DNA from: Taxillus chinensis
Lineage: Eukaryota > Streptophyta > Magnoliopsida > Santalales > Loranthaceae
Reading direction: 5' to 3'
Length of the DNA stretch: 64,000 nt
Assembly (NCBI GenBank): GCA_023512835.1
Contig: JAKCVP010000407.1
Span: 1-64,000 of the forward strand
Positions 63,886 through 64,000 of the stretch are shown in pieces. The notes beneath the pieces are model-generated. The model was not told where the DNA came from. It did not search any database and saw only the letters and a program-made list of their open reading frames with translations. Each line of letters begins with the position of its first letter. Position 1 is the stretch's first letter. Made by a program: the position numbers and the translations under genes.

Positions 63886-64000
63886 TCTCGGCGTTATAGC
63901 GATGGATAGTGTGAAGCGGTGCGCAAGGATACGGGCTAGAGGGAGAGTGGATAGAGAAGGCGCGGTGTGGCTCAAGACAACCACTGGAGTGAGCGCGTGA
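63886..64000. other. Start of the cullin promoter, cut by the window edge
   Basis: 115 bp upstream of the cullin ATG. The frame extends upstream through this stretch on the minus strand, but the ATG at 63885 gives the family's short N-terminus. Confidence 0.4.

Noticed and set aside
1..64000. CRISPR array, rRNA, tRNA, insertion sequence or retroelement
   Set aside because: No regularly spaced repeats, no cloverleaf-like segments with A/B boxes, and no transposase, reverse transcriptase or integrase motifs were seen on either strand.

Overview
The window is nuclear DNA of a filamentous ascomycete (Pezizomycotina). Introns are short (50-118 bp) with GT..AG borders and CTAAC/CTGAC-like branch points. 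Family content is fungal: a Csx2-type ArfGAP, a JEN-type carboxylate permease, Zn(II)2Cys6 and MMS1_N proteins, a DUF1769 protein and a Xi-class GST. A Dothideomycete seems plausible, but nothing seen fixes the class. I see no rRNA, tRNA, CRISPR array, transposon or virus-derived gene. Gene models were built by joining open frames across splice sites and checking them against family alignments known to me; no search was run.

Left part (0.5-21.9 kb): NEDD8 protease; branched-chain aminotransferase; five-exon glycogen phosphorylase; PDK/BCKDK-family mitochondrial kinase; eight-exon 14-3-3 gene with micro-exons; Xi-class glutathione transferase; APC-family amine/amino-acid permease; JEN-type carboxylate permease; catalytically dead Usp39/Sad1 splicing factor; SOD-fold mitoribosomal protein.

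Middle (22-41.5 kb): Cys-rich single-pass membrane protein; Trm140/METTL2-type tRNA methyltransferase; COQ10; acyl-protein thioesterase; mitochondrial uS13. Next comes a gene-poor stretch (28.7-31.2 kb) with two degenerate secreted-protein-like loci that share a spliced exon edge. It is followed by the BAR-PH-ArfGAP-ankyrin protein Csx2, a DUF1769 protein, an epsin, an eight-cysteine small secreted protein and a DUF1295 membrane reductase-like protein.

Right part (41.6-64 kb): a same-strand trio of aldehyde dehydrogenase, aryl-alcohol-type dehydrogenase and Zn2Cys6 regulator, which looks like a small aromatic-alcohol oxidation cluster. Then a DDB1/CPSF160-superfamily (MMS1_N) protein, a TBC1D20/Gyp8-type RabGAP convergent with a Yip1-family protein, translation factor eIF5B, and a Cul1-type cullin at the right edge.

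Themes: (i) ubiquitin-like control at both ends (NEDD8 protease, cullin with an intact neddylation site, a DDB1-like protein); (ii) mitochondrial functions in the first half (kinase, two mitoribosomal proteins, COQ10); (iii) vesicle traffic (ArfGAP, epsin, RabGAP, Yip protein); (iv) carbon and amine uptake and use (glycogen phosphorylase, two permeases, ALDH/ADH pair). Several pairs are head-to-head and share promoter regions. Most of the window is conserved housekeeping sequence. The parts most likely to be new are the ADH/ALDH/regulator trio, the secreted-protein loci, the micro-exon 14-3-3 gene and three stop-free introns whose lengths are multiples of three.
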